Assembly (NCBI GenBank): GCA_009694475.1 | Contig: SHUX01000007.1 | Coordinates: 1 to 39,366, forward strand | Direction of reading: 5' to 3' | DNA length: 39,366 nucleotides | Source: Thermoleophilia bacterium | GTDB lineage: Bacteria; Actinomycetota; Thermoleophilia; Gaiellales; F1-60-MAGs149 | Part shown: positions 24,175 to 32,098 of the stretch, one piece after another | How the letters are laid out: the number at the start of each line of letters is the position of its first letter | Numbering within the stretch: the stretch's first letter is position 1 | Notes under the pieces: model-generated | What the model saw: only the letters and a program-made list of their open reading frames with translations | The model's database searches: none | Told to the model about the DNA's origin: nothing | Program-made: the position numbers and the translations under genes

Positions 24175-24450
24175 ATGGGGGTCGAGCCCCCGAAGGACGT
24201 TCGGGAGCTGTGCGAGTACCTCGTACTCGGCCTGGTCGATGAGCCCGACGCCGTCAAGGTGACTGTCGAGATGACGGATGAGGCGATTGTGCTGCGCATT
24301 GTCGTGGCGCCGGAGGATCGCGGCAAGGTGATTGGCCGTGGCGGTCGTGTCGTACGAGCGATTCGCTCGGTCGTACGTGCGGGTGCCGTCAAGAGTGGTC
24401 GTCGTGTACTCGTCGAGGTCGACGAGTCGCCTGCTGCTCAACCCGCATGA
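24175..24450 (+). CDS. khpA: KH-domain RNA-binding protein KhpA
   Basis: The 91-residue protein is a single type II KH domain with the RNA-binding loop VIGRGGRVVRAIRS (GRGG at residues 54-57). KhpA proteins work with KhpB in RNA binding and cell-size control in Gram-positive bacteria. It lies between rpsP and rimM, its usual place, and its stop overlaps rimM ATG (ATGA). Confidence 0.93.
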   Translation: MGVEPPKDVRELCEYLVLGLVDEPDAVKVTVEMTDEAIVLRIVVAPEDRGKVIGRGGRVVRAIRSVVRAGAVKSGRRVLVEVDESPAAQPA

Positions 24451-24953
24451 GCGACGCCTTTTCGTGGCGCCCAGAGCGGGTGCGTGTCGGTACGGTCGGC
24501 AAGCCACACGGCCTTGATGGCTCGTTTAAGGTTGCCGATCCTTGTGGTTGGTGGGATTTCCCTCAGGACAGCGTGGTGCTTGTCAATGGCACCGAACGCA
24601 CGGTTTCGCGGAGTCGCGGCGACGAGTTGGCGCCGCTGATCAACCTCGCGGGTGCTGCTGACCGCTCCGCCTGTGAGGCGCTGCGTGGTGCACCGCTCGA
24701 GTTGCCACGGGCGGCGTTGCCCGAGCCAGACGACGATGCCTACTTCCGCTTCGATCTGATCGGTTGCACGATCGAGTACGCCGACGGTACGCCGCTGGGC
24801 GTGATCACAGCGGTCGAGGATGGGGTCGCGCACGACACGCTCTTGATTGGCGAATCGCGGGTTCCGTTTGTTGCAGCGGTGGTGCCGAGGGTAAACATTA
24901 GCGGGCGTCGCTTGGTGCTGATCGAGGGTTTTGAGATCGAGCCCGTCGAGTAG
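24447..24953 (+). CDS. rimM: Ribosome maturation factor RimM
   Basis: The 168-residue protein helps 30S head assembly by binding S19. N-terminal RVRVGTVGKPHGLDGSFKV is the RimM barrel signature; the C-terminal PRC-barrel has DLIGCTIEYADGTPLGVITA, HDTLLIGESRVPFVAAVVP and a final VLIEGFEI. Coupled to khpA by overlap. Confidence 0.94.
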   Translation: MSDAFSWRPERVRVGTVGKPHGLDGSFKVADPCGWWDFPQDSVVLVNGTERTVSRSRGDELAPLINLAGAADRSACEALRGAPLELPRAALPEPDDDAYFRFDLIGCTIEYADGTPLGVITAVEDGVAHDTLLIGESRVPFVAAVVPRVNISGRRLVLIEGFEIEPVE

Positions 24954-24976
24954 AGCCACAACTTCGACCTAACCGT

Positions 24977-24982
24977 CATCAT
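24977..24982 (+). promoter_or_regulatory. -10 box for leaderless trmD
   Basis: CATCAT lies six bases before ATG 24989, matching the CATGAT box of rpe in form and distance. No ribosome binding site is seen. Confidence 0.35.
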
Positions 24983-24988
24983 GTACGG

Positions 24989-25666
24989 ATGCTCTCGCTC
25001 GACATCCTGACGCTCTTCCCCGCCTGGTTCGACTGGCTGGGCGAGGAGCGGCATATCAAGAACGCGCAGGACGGCGAGCTCGCGCTTGGTATCCACGACA
25101 TGCGTCCGTTTAGCGACCTCCCGCACCATGCCGTTGACGATACGCCGTACGGGGGCGGGGCGGGGATGATCGTGCGTGTGGATACGACGGTCGCGGCCGT
25201 TGAGGGCGTCTACGGGCAGCCGCTCGACGACGTTCGCAACGCGCGCCGCATCATCGCGCTGGACGCGCGTGGTCGCCGTTTCGACGACGCCTACGCGCGC
25301 GATCTGGCAGCTGCGGGCGCGATCACGCTGCTCTGCGGCCGCTATGAGGGTTTCGATCAGCGCGTGCTCGATCATGTCGCGACGGAGACGCTCTCGCTCG
25401 GCCCGTACGTGCTGGCGGGTGGTGAGGTGGCGGCGATGGTCGTTACCGATGCCGTGACCCGTTTTCTGCCCGGTGCGCTGGGCCACGACGCGTCGGCGGA
25501 GGAGGAGTCGTTTGCGCCCGCGTTGGACGGACTGCCCGAGTATCCGCACTACACGCGCCCGCTCGAGTTTCGGGGCTGGGAGGTGCCAGAAGTGCTCCGT
25601 TCTGGTGATCACGGACATATCGCGGCCTGGCGGCGCGAGCAATCCGAACGACTATCAAGTTCCTAA
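24989..25666 (+). CDS. trmD: tRNA (guanine-N1-)-methyltransferase TrmD
   Basis: The 225-residue SPOUT-class enzyme makes m1G37 in tRNAs, preventing frameshifts. It shows LSLDILTLFPAWF, VDDTPYGGGAGMIVR, ITLLCGRYEGFDQRVLDH (knot SAM site), SLGPYVLAGGE and EYPHYTRPLEFRGWEVPEVL. Length is slightly short at the C terminus, normal for actinobacteria. The stop TAA at 25664-25666 is followed by a short GGGGTCAGACCC element. Confidence 0.96.
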   Translation: MLSLDILTLFPAWFDWLGEERHIKNAQDGELALGIHDMRPFSDLPHHAVDDTPYGGGAGMIVRVDTTVAAVEGVYGQPLDDVRNARRIIALDARGRRFDDAYARDLAAAGAITLLCGRYEGFDQRVLDHVATETLSLGPYVLAGGEVAAMVVTDAVTRFLPGALGHDASAEEESFAPALDGLPEYPHYTRPLEFRGWEVPEVLRSGDHGHIAAWRREQSERLSSS

Positions 25667-25667
25667 T

Positions 25668-25682
25668 GGGGTCAGACCCTTT
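25668..25682. repeat. GGGGTCAGACCC element with T-tract
   Basis: Just after trmD, GGGTC-A-GACCC is self-complementary and followed by TTTT. It resembles the GGGGTC(A/T)GACCC intergenic repeats found in many high-GC genomes, possibly a short terminator-like or REP-like element. Only one copy is seen here. Confidence 0.3.
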
Positions 25683-25791
25683 TAGGACCTCGATTGTGTA
25701 AGAGAGGAAACCAGTGGCCCTCGCGTTCCTCGAACTGTCTGAGCCCATTTGGGAACGACGGGTACCTGCGGGGTCGAACGGCGATCTGGGG

Positions 25792-25797
25792 TAGGAT
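25792..25797 (+). promoter_or_regulatory. -10 box upstream of rplS
   Basis: TAGGAT lies ten bases before ATG 25808, implying a leader of only a few bases. The 141-bp gap before rplS holds no other recognised feature beyond an imperfect CGTTCC/GGAACG inverted repeat (25724-25757). Confidence 0.4.
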
Positions 25798-25807
25798 CCC
25801 CGCCGGT

Positions 25808-26149
25808 ATGAACATTGTCGAAGAGATCGAAGCAGCACAGCGCCGAGAGGTCCCGCAGTTCAAAGCGGGCGATACGGTCAAGGTGCATTTCCGCGTGATC
25901 GAGGGCAACCGCCAGCGCGTGCAGGTCTTTGAGGGTGTCTGCATCAAGCGTCATGGTCATGGCACGCGCGAGACCTTTACGGTCCGCAAGCAGTCGTTCG
26001 GTGTCGGTGTTGAGCGTACGTTCCCGCTGCACTCTCCTAAGATTGACAAGATTGATGTGGGCGCAATTGGCATGGTTCGGCGCGCGAAGCTGTACTACCT
26101 GCGTGACAAGGTTGGCAAGCAGGCACGTATCCGCGAGAAGCTCCAGTAG
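25808..26149 (+). CDS. rplS: 50S ribosomal protein L19
   Basis: The 113-residue protein has the L19 pattern [54 protein letters not shown] and a C-terminal [19 protein letters not shown] longer in-frame reading upstream is rejected because L19 begins near MNIVEEIE. Followed by lepB after 44 bases. Confidence 0.97.
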   Translation: MNIVEEIEAAQRREVPQFKAGDTVKVHFRVIEGNRQRVQVFEGVCIKRHGHGTRETFTVRKQSFGVGVERTFPLHSPKIDKIDVGAIGMVRRAKLYYLRDKVGKQARIREKLQ

Positions 26150-26178
26150 CCGCATGCCACGGCCGCGTGCGCGCGTCG

Positions 26179-26184
26179 TAGTAT
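26179..26184 (+). promoter_or_regulatory. -10 box upstream of lepB
   Basis: TAGTAT lies nine bases before GTG 26194. A promoter here would give a transcript with at most two or three leader bases for the two signal-peptidase genes. Confidence 0.4.
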
Positions 26185-26193
26185 GAGGTCTTC

Positions 26194-26793
26194 GTGGCAA
26201 CGCTAAACGCATTGCGCAAGCATCCGGTCATCGATCTGATTCTGACCGTCGCGGTGGCGATTGGTATTGCCTATCTCGTTCAGGCGTTTATCGTCAAGCC
26301 GTACCGCGTGCCGTCGGGTTCGATGGAGCCGACGATCGCGATTGGCGAGCGCATCATTGCCGCGCGCTTCACATTCCGCTTCTCTGACCCGACGCGCAAT
26401 CAGATCATCGTGTTTCATCCCAATGGCGTGGGGGACGATGTCTACGACACCGATACGGCGTCGGATCAGACGTTCGTCAAGCGTCTGATCGGTATGCCGG
26501 GCGAGGTCGTTGGCGCTGTCGATGGTCGGGTCTACATCTGCACGGGGCAGGGTCCGCAGGAGGGGCAGGAGATCGTGTCGACGCCCGACTGTTCGTTCCC
26601 GGATCAGTTGTTTGTGTCGAGTCCGCAGGACGATTTTGGTCCAACCGCGATTCCGGCGGATCGCTACTTCATGATGGGTGATAACCGTGCCGACTCCGAT
26701 GACTCCCGCAACTGGGGCCCGATTACGCGTGATCAGATGATTGGTGTCACGTTCATGTCGTACTGGCCACCCAGTCGCATCTCGATCTGGTAG
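26194..26793 (+). CDS. lepB: Signal peptidase I (active)
   Basis: The 199-residue serine protease removes signal peptides at the membrane. One N-terminal membrane segment (about 12-33) is followed by box B YRVPSGSMEPTIAIGERI with catalytic Ser43, box D FVKRLIGMPGEVV with catalytic Lys96, and box E MMGDNRADSDDSRNWGPI. All catalytic elements are present. GTG start. It is the first of two tandem paralogues; only three bases separate them. Location next to rplS and rnhB is the usual actinobacterial lepB site. Confidence 0.95.
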   Translation: MATLNALRKHPVIDLILTVAVAIGIAYLVQAFIVKPYRVPSGSMEPTIAIGERIIAARFTFRFSDPTRNQIIVFHPNGVGDDVYDTDTASDQTFVKRLIGMPGEVVGAVDGRVYICTGQGPQEGQEIVSTPDCSFPDQLFVSSPQDDFGPTAIPADRYFMMGDNRADSDDSRNWGPITRDQMIGVTFMSYWPPSRISIW

Positions 26794-26796
26794 GCG

Positions 26797-27711
26797 ATGG
26801 CAGCGAGCGAGCCCCGACAACGGCGCCGCAATCGGCTCAGGCGTGTGCCGCGCCTGCTCTGGTTGGCTGGCTGGGCACGTTGGCCGCGCCCACTGATTGG
26901 GCTCCTGTTGGTGATTGTGTTCTTGCTCGCGGGGGTTGTCTGGCCACCGTTTGTCTGGGCTGCGGCGTTCGTGTGGGGATTGTGGGCGGCTATCGTCGTC
27001 TTGGATGCTGGTCTGAGGCGCTCGCAGGGTGTGCTGGCCGCGATCGTCGCGATCGTGTTCGGTCCGCTTGGCGTCTGTCTTGTGATGTGGAGTCGGCGGC
27101 GCGCGATTCGGAAGGTCCCCGACGATGGCCTATCGTGGCCGATGGGTTATGCGGTCGTTGCACTGCTCGCGGGCTTTGTCATGAGCGCCTTGCTGATGGG
27201 CGTCGTGGTGCGGGCAGGCCCGCACGGTGTCGATGTGCCGCGCGCAGCCATGGGTGAGCGCATCTTGGCGGGTGATCGCGTGCTTGTCGTGCCGGTCTCG
27301 ATGGTTGCGGTTGGGCGTGGTGACCTGGTTGCGGTCGATCGATTCGAGGGCGTTGATGAGGCACTCAGTTCGTCGGCTGGGATTGCGGGTGTTGGTCGTA
27401 TTGTGGGTCAGCCGGGCGAGGTGATCGGTGCGGCTAATGGGGCTCTTTATATCTGCAAAAAGCTGCCGGATGCGGCCGTTGGTTTGCAGCCAGAGGATGA
27501 GTGTACGAATCCGTCTGAATTGATGTATCTGCGTACACCAACCCCTGACTTCGGGCCGATTCTGATCCCAGCGGGCACCGTCTGGGTGATGACGGATGAT
27601 CGTGCCGGCGCGCTGATCGATTCGCGCGTGTACGGCGCGGTGCCGGAGCAGGCGCTGATGGGTCGTGTGGTGGCCGTCCTGACCCCGCTGTCACGCCTCG
27701 GCATTCTCTAG
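26797..27711 (+). CDS. Signal-peptidase-like protein lacking catalytic residues
   Basis: The 304-residue protein has an Arg-rich N terminus and several hydrophobic segments (about 32-48, 52-70, 78-98, 115-138), then a domain aligning along its length with the LepB just upstream. Matching pieces are VPRAAMGERILAGDRVLV, GRIVGQPGEVIGAANGALYI, TPDFGPILIPAGTVWVM and IDSRVYGAV. At the catalytic Ser (PSGSM in the neighbour) it has Ala151 (PRAAM), and at the catalytic Lys (VKRLIG) it has Gly200 (VGRIVG). It also loses the GDNR motif (TDDR). It is therefore predicted to be a membrane pseudoprotease, perhaps a partner or regulator of LepB. ATG follows the lepB stop by three bases. Confidence 0.85.
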   Translation: MAASEPRQRRRNRLRRVPRLLWLAGWARWPRPLIGLLLVIVFLLAGVVWPPFVWAAAFVWGLWAAIVVLDAGLRRSQGVLAAIVAIVFGPLGVCLVMWSRRRAIRKVPDDGLSWPMGYAVVALLAGFVMSALLMGVVVRAGPHGVDVPRAAMGERILAGDRVLVVPVSMVAVGRGDLVAVDRFEGVDEALSSSAGIAGVGRIVGQPGEVIGAANGALYICKKLPDAAVGLQPEDECTNPSELMYLRTPTPDFGPILIPAGTVWVMTDDRAGALIDSRVYGAVPEQALMGRVVAVLTPLSRLGIL

Positions 27712-27758
27712 CGCGCCTTCGGCACCAATCTGCGCGCCTCGGGCGCCGACGCAGCGGC

Positions 27759-27764
27759 TAGTCT
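27759..27764 (+). promoter_or_regulatory. -10 box for leaderless rnhB
   Basis: TAGTCT lies six bases before ATG 27771; no ribosome binding site is seen. Confidence 0.5.
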
Positions 27765-27770
27765 CATGCC

Positions 27771-28421
27771 ATGGCTACCGCGACACGTAATCGCGCTCCC
27801 GGACTGGCGCTGATTGCGCATGATCAGACTCTTGGGCAGCGTTTTGTGGCCGGAGCCGACGAGGCAGGGCGTGGCGCCTTGGCGGGACCGCTCGTCGCCG
27901 CTGCGGTGTTGCTGGAGCCGGGCGCTTTGGGTGCGGATGAACAGGTCTTGCTCGCGCGACTAAACGACTCGAAGAAGCTCTCCGCTGGTGTGCGTGACGA
28001 GCTTGCGCTGGCGATTAGTTCAGTGGCCGTGCGGATTGCGGTTGTCACGATCGCGAGTACAGAGATCGACGAGCATGGTATTCAGGTGGCTAATCTCGGT
28101 GGGCTGAGTCGCGCGCTCGATCTGCTCGAGGTGCCCGAGGGAGCGGTGTTGCTGGTCGATGGGTTTGCACTGCCGATGCAGGTGCGCGCGCATCGTCCGC
28201 TTGTCAAGGGTGATGCCATTAGCGCTGCGATCGCGGCCGCGTCGATCATTGCCAAGACGACGCGTGATCGTGTGATGGAAGGTCTTGACGTGGCTTCGCC
28301 GGGCTACGGCTTTGCGGCCCACGCGGGGTATGGCACGGCGGTGCATCGAGAGGCCATCTCGCGACTGGGGCCGTGCCATGTGCATCGCTACTCGTTTGCG
28401 CCGATCGCTGTCGCTGCGTAG
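27771..28421 (+). CDS. rnhB: Ribonuclease HII
   Basis: The 216-residue enzyme removes ribonucleotides and RNA from RNA-DNA hybrids. Catalytic acids are in VAGADEAGRGALAGPLVAAA (Asp-Glu) and LLVDGFALP; other motifs are LNDSKKLSAG and VKGDAISAAIAAASIIAKTT, ending GYGTAVHREAISRLGPC. Length normal. The yraN reading frame overlaps its 3' end. Confidence 0.95.
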   Translation: MATATRNRAPGLALIAHDQTLGQRFVAGADEAGRGALAGPLVAAAVLLEPGALGADEQVLLARLNDSKKLSAGVRDELALAISSVAVRIAVVTIASTEIDEHGIQVANLGGLSRALDLLEVPEGAVLLVDGFALPMQVRAHRPLVKGDAISAAIAAASIIAKTTRDRVMEGLDVASPGYGFAAHAGYGTAVHREAISRLGPCHVHRYSFAPIAVAA

Positions 28422-28797
28422 ATCTCCCGCGCAGGTCGGGCGCGATGGCGAGCGGCTGGCGATGGTGCTCTATTTCGCCCGAGGGTACCGGGTGTTGGGT
28501 CGCAATCTGCGAGTTGGTCATACGCAGGTCGACCTCGTCTGTCGACGTGGCAACCAGTTGGTGCTCGTCGAGGTCAAGCGGCGGCGAACATCGGCACATG
28601 GGGGTGCACGCCAAGCGTTGGGCTACGACCAGGCACGGCGGCTCTTGCGAGCTGGCATGTGGCTGCGAGGGTCCTACCCATGGGCACGTGGAATGCGAGT
28701 CGATCTCGTCGCAATTGATGGGTGGCGTGTGCAGGTTGTGCACGGTGCGGTCGACGGCGACACGTACCTGTCGGATTCTGAGCGAGTGATGCTCTAA
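28378..28797 (+). CDS. yraN: UPF0102 / YraN family nuclease-like protein
   Basis: The 139-residue protein has the UPF0102 pattern VGRDGERLAMVLYFARGYRV, LGRNLRVGHTQVDLVCRRG and LVLVEVKRRR, giving the PD-(D/E)xK-like Asp ... Glu-x-Lys residues. The normally conserved GEID reads TQVD. ATG 28378 overlaps rnhB by 44 bases; longer in-frame starts run deeper into rnhB. Its role is unknown but it is always near rnhB and dprA/comM, suggesting DNA processing. Confidence 0.88.
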   Translation: MCIATRLRRSLSLRRSPAQVGRDGERLAMVLYFARGYRVLGRNLRVGHTQVDLVCRRGNQLVLVEVKRRRTSAHGGARQALGYDQARRLLRAGMWLRGSYPWARGMRVDLVAIDGWRVQVVHGAVDGDTYLSDSERVML

Positions 28798-28827
28798 AGG
28801 GGCACTCGAGTGTCTGTCGAGCTGTGA

Positions 28828-28833
28828 CAGGCT
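28828..28833 (+). promoter_or_regulatory. -10-like box for comM
   Basis: CAGGCT lies six bases before ATG 28840, the same spacing as the other leaderless starts. The match to TANNNT is weak. Confidence 0.25.
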
Positions 28834-28839
28834 CGAATC

Positions 28840-30333
28840 ATGCTCACACATGCTCGTGCCTATGCCGTGATTGGACTCGATGCGATCCCGATTGAAGTGG
28901 AGACCTACGTCTCTGAACAAGACGGTGCTGGCGCCTTTACGATCGTGGGCCTACCGGATAAGGCGTTGCAGGAGGCGCGGGCGCGGATTCGCTCGGCTGC
29001 GGCTGCGGCGGGGCTCTTGATCCATAAGGCCGTGATTCTCGCCAACCTTGCTCCAGCGGAGGTGCGCAAAGAAGGGGCAGGCTTCGACCTTCCGATTGCG
29101 CTCGCGGTGATGGCAGGCTTTGGTTGGGTCAATCAGGACATGCTCGGCGAGGTCTCAGCTGTCGGCGAGTTGGCTTTTGATGGTCGGTTGCGGCCGGTGC
29201 CCGGGATTCTGTCGATTGCCGAGGCGGCTGTGCGCGATGGTCACTCGACGCTGCTGTGTCCTGAGCAATGCGCGCATGAGGCGTCGTTGGTGCCGGGCTG
29301 TCGGCCGATTGGCTGCGCGACGCTGCGCGAGGCGGTTCGCATCCTCAATGGTGAGGACTTGCCGAGGCCAGTTGTGGAACGCCAGCCGCGCGTTGATCTG
29401 CCCGTGCCGGATCTGGTTGATGTACGTGGTCAACCTTCGGCGCGCCGCGCGTTGGAGATCTGCGCGGCGGGAGACCATAACCTGCTCTTGGTCGGGCCAC
29501 CCGGTGTGGGCAAGACCATGCTTGCCAAGCGTCTCCCTGGCATCCTGCCGCCGCTTGATGATGAGCAGGCGCTGCTCGCGACACGTATCCACTCGGCTGC
29601 GGGCGTCCTGCCAGACGGTTCGGGTCTGTTGCGGTCGCCGCCGTTTCGTGCCCCGCACCACTCGGCAACCACGGCAGCGTTGGTGGGTGGCGGCTCGAGG
29701 ATTCGTCCGGGTGAGGTCACGCTGGCGACGTGCGGCGTCTTATTTCTCGACGAGTTGCCCGAGTTTCGTCGGGATGCGCTGGAGGCGTTGCGCGTGCCGA
29801 TCGAGGATGGTGCGGTGAGGATCTCGCGCGCCTCGGGCTCGTTGCTCTTGCCTGCGCGCTTCGCCCTGATCGCGGCGATGAATCCCTGTCCGTGTGGCAG
29901 TCCCGAGCCGGGCGCATGTACGTGTTCTCGTGAGCGTGTGCAGGCCTACCAGCGCAAGGCCAGCGGTCCGCTCTTGGATCGTATTGACGTGGAGGTTTAC
30001 TTGGCACGACCGACGCCAGAGGTGTTGCGGCACGATCGACCGGAGACGACGCTTCAGGTTCGCGAGCGCGTCCTCACTGCCCGCGCGTTTCAGGCGGCGC
30101 GCGGCTGTGTCAACGGACGTATTCCGGTCGGTCGGCTCGACGAATTGGCAGCACCTGGTGCGCAGGGAGAACAGTTGCTCGATCAGGCCACCACACGACT
30201 CTTGCTCTCGCCGCGCGGCGTACACCGCATTCGGCGTGTGGCGCGCACGATCGCGGACCTGGCCGGCGAGGTAGAGATTGGGAGTGACAGCATTGCCGAG
30301 GCGATCTCGTTGCGATTGGGATCGCTGACATGA
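28840..30333 (+). CDS. comM: ComM/YifB family Mg-chelatase-like AAA+ ATPase
   Basis: The 497-residue protein has the N-terminal ChlI domain (YAVIGLDAIPIEVETYV, FTIVGLPDKALQEARARIRS), then the AAA+ core with LLVGPPGVGKTMLAKRLPGI (Walker A), FRAPHHSATTAALVGGG, VLFLDELPEF (Walker B) and the C-terminal zinc motif NPCPCGSPEPGACTCS. ComM is a helicase that promotes branch migration in natural transformation. The stop overlaps dprA (ATGA), so both DNA-uptake recombination genes are coupled. Confidence 0.95.
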   Translation: MLTHARAYAVIGLDAIPIEVETYVSEQDGAGAFTIVGLPDKALQEARARIRSAAAAAGLLIHKAVILANLAPAEVRKEGAGFDLPIALAVMAGFGWVNQDMLGEVSAVGELAFDGRLRPVPGILSIAEAAVRDGHSTLLCPEQCAHEASLVPGCRPIGCATLREAVRILNGEDLPRPVVERQPRVDLPVPDLVDVRGQPSARRALEICAAGDHNLLLVGPPGVGKTMLAKRLPGILPPLDDEQALLATRIHSAAGVLPDGSGLLRSPPFRAPHHSATTAALVGGGSRIRPGEVTLATCGVLFLDELPEFRRDALEALRVPIEDGAVRISRASGSLLLPARFALIAAMNPCPCGSPEPGACTCSRERVQAYQRKASGPLLDRIDVEVYLARPTPEVLRHDRPETTLQVRERVLTARAFQAARGCVNGRIPVGRLDELAAPGAQGEQLLDQATTRLLLSPRGVHRIRRVARTIADLAGEVEIGSDSIAEAISLRLGSLT

Positions 30334-31196
30334 AGGTGATCGGGTTTGGCTCGCGCGGGTATCCCGAACGGCTGTGTGATCTCGCCAACCCGCCTGACCG
30401 CCTGTTCCTCCGTGCGCCAGTGGATACAGAGCGTTTGGGCCTGCTGCTCGCGCCACCGTTGGTCGCGATCGTTGGATCGCGCAGTGCAAGTGCCGCTGGC
30501 GTCGCCTTCGCGCGCCGACTGGCGGGCGAGTTGGCTGCGAGTGGGGTCGGGGTCGTGTCAGGGTTGGCGCGCGGCATCGATGCGGGGGCTCACGAGGGAG
30601 CATTGGAGCGGGGTGGGCGCACGGTTGCGGTCTTGGGGTGTGGCATCGACCGAGACTATCCTGCTGCCACAATCCCTCTGGCGCGGCGCATCACCATGGA
30701 GGGGGCAGTGCTGTCCGAATACTCGATGGGGACGCCGCCCGCACCCTTCCGCTTTCCTGAACGCAATCGCATCGTCGCGGCACTTGCTGATGCCACGATC
30801 GTGATCGAGGCAGCCGCGCGGAGTGGTGCTTTGATTACCGCGCGGCTGGCGCTCGACCTCGGCCGCGATGTCTTGGCGGTGCCAGGAGCCCCGTGGACGA
30901 CGGGGTCGAGTGGCACCAACGCGCTGCTCAAGGACGGTGCCTTGGCCTTAACGGAGACCGCCGATGCTCTGATCGCGCTCGGCATCGATCCTGGGGCGGC
31001 GCGTGTCGACGACCCGCTGATCACAGGCCCTGCTTCGAAGGTGCTCGCTGCGTTGCGCCGGGAACCGGTCTCGGCGGATGTGCTGGCGGCTCGCTGTGGG
31101 TTGACGCCAGCGGGTGCTGCCGCGCTGATTGTGCAGCTCGAATTGGCGGGAATCATCGTGCGAGAGAGCGATGGGCGGCTCGTCTCAACGCGGTAG
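30330..31196 (+). CDS. dprA: DNA processing protein DprA
   Basis: The 288-residue Rossmann-fold protein loads RecA on incoming single-stranded DNA. It shows [59 protein letters not shown] and the AVPGAPW strand, then a C-terminal winged-helix (about 225-288, [20 protein letters not shown]). N-terminal SAM-like part is short. Coupled to comM. Competence uptake genes (comEA/comEC) are not in this window. Confidence 0.94.
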   Translation: MKVIGFGSRGYPERLCDLANPPDRLFLRAPVDTERLGLLLAPPLVAIVGSRSASAAGVAFARRLAGELAASGVGVVSGLARGIDAGAHEGALERGGRTVAVLGCGIDRDYPAATIPLARRITMEGAVLSEYSMGTPPAPFRFPERNRIVAALADATIVIEAAARSGALITARLALDLGRDVLAVPGAPWTTGSSGTNALLKDGALALTETADALIALGIDPGAARVDDPLITGPASKVLAALRREPVSADVLAARCGLTPAGAAALIVQLELAGIIVRESDGRLVSTR

Positions 31197-31282
31197 TTGC
31201 GCGAAAGGCTGCACGAGTCGCCAAGATCGACAACACTGCACTCAGCAGAACCTACGTCGCCCATCCCTCCCGAGGAGAACCC

Positions 31283-31885
31283 ATGGCCTTTGAACTTCCC
31301 GCTCTCGACTACTCGTTCGATGCACTCGAGCCGCACATCGATGCGCTGACGATGGAGATCCACCACGATCGCCATCACAAGGCCTACGTCGATAACGCGA
31401 ATGCGGCGCTTGCTGGCACGGATTGGGAGAACACCCCCGTCGAGGAGCTCTTGACGCAGCTGCCGTCGTTGCCCGCCGACAAGCAGGGTCCAGTTCGCAA
31501 TAACGCCGGTGGTCATGCCAACCACACGCTCTTTTGGGAGATCCTCGGTGCCAATGGGGGCGCGCCGTCTGGTGCCCTCGCAGCCGCGATCGATGCCGAT
31601 TGTGGTGGTCTGGATGCACTCAAGGCTGCCATGACCGACGCCGGTATTAAGCGCTTCGGTTCGGGTTGGTCTTGGCTCGTCGTTGATGGCGGCACGCTGG
31701 CCGTGATGTCGACGGCCAATCAGGACTCGCCGATCTCCGAAGGCAAGACGCCGATCCTCGGCATCGATGTCTGGGAGCACGCGTACTACCTCAACTACCA
31801 GAACAAGCGCCCAGGGTACCTCGAGGCAATCTGGAATGTCATCAATTGGGACGCAGTCGGCGCAAAGTACGACGCTGCAGTCTAA
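31283..31885 (+). CDS. sodA: Superoxide dismutase, Mn type
   Basis: The 200-residue enzyme dismutates superoxide to peroxide and oxygen. Metal ligands are His27 in MEIHHDRHH, the His of [10 protein letters not shown], and Asp and His of [24 protein letters not shown] and [11 protein letters not shown] favour manganese over iron. ATG 31283 has GAGGAGA upstream, a clear ribosome binding site. An upstream in-frame open reading overlaps dprA and is rejected. Followed by a strong hairpin terminator. Confidence 0.96.
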   Translation: MAFELPALDYSFDALEPHIDALTMEIHHDRHHKAYVDNANAALAGTDWENTPVEELLTQLPSLPADKQGPVRNNAGGHANHTLFWEILGANGGAPSGALAAAIDADCGGLDALKAAMTDAGIKRFGSGWSWLVVDGGTLAVMSTANQDSPISEGKTPILGIDVWEHAYYLNYQNKRPGYLEAIWNVINWDAVGAKYDAAV

Positions 31886-31896
31886 GTCGTAGAACG

Positions 31897-31948
31897 AAAA
31901 AAGAGCCCTGGCTGCCGCTCCGTAGGGAGTGGCAGCCAAGGCTCTTTG
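31897..31948 (+). terminator. Terminator after sodA (bidirectional)
   Basis: AAAGAGCC (31900-31907) pairs with GGCTCTTT (31940-31947), and TGGCTGCC (31909-31916) with GGCAGCCA (31931-31938), one mismatch between. An A-run precedes the stem and a TTT follows it. Confidence 0.85.
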
Positions 31949-31957
31949 TCGTTGTGG

Positions 31958-31978
31958 ACCGCTACCAGTGGTAGCGGT
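31958..31978. terminator. Second hairpin between sodA and HDAC-like gene
   Basis: ACCGCTACC (31958-31966) pairs perfectly with GGTAGCGGT (31970-31978) around a three-base loop. With the previous hairpin it separates the convergent sodA and amidohydrolase genes. The remaining gap to 32098 has only a small ACAGCC/GGCTGT dyad at 32071-32083. Confidence 0.5.
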
Positions 31979-32098
31979 GGAATTTAAACACCGGGTTGAT
32001 TCCCTGCTTGTTCGCTCAGAGCGCGACAGGGGACGTCGTGGCGATTTGGTTCAGCATGCTGCTGCGGCTTACAGCCAGGCTGTCGCCGGAGCCAGCAG

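Noticed and set aside
25667-25807. Small structured RNA (SRP RNA or L19 leader) before rplS
   Set aside because: No conserved SRP RNA loop or leader consensus is seen, only a weak CGTTCC/GGAACG dyad.
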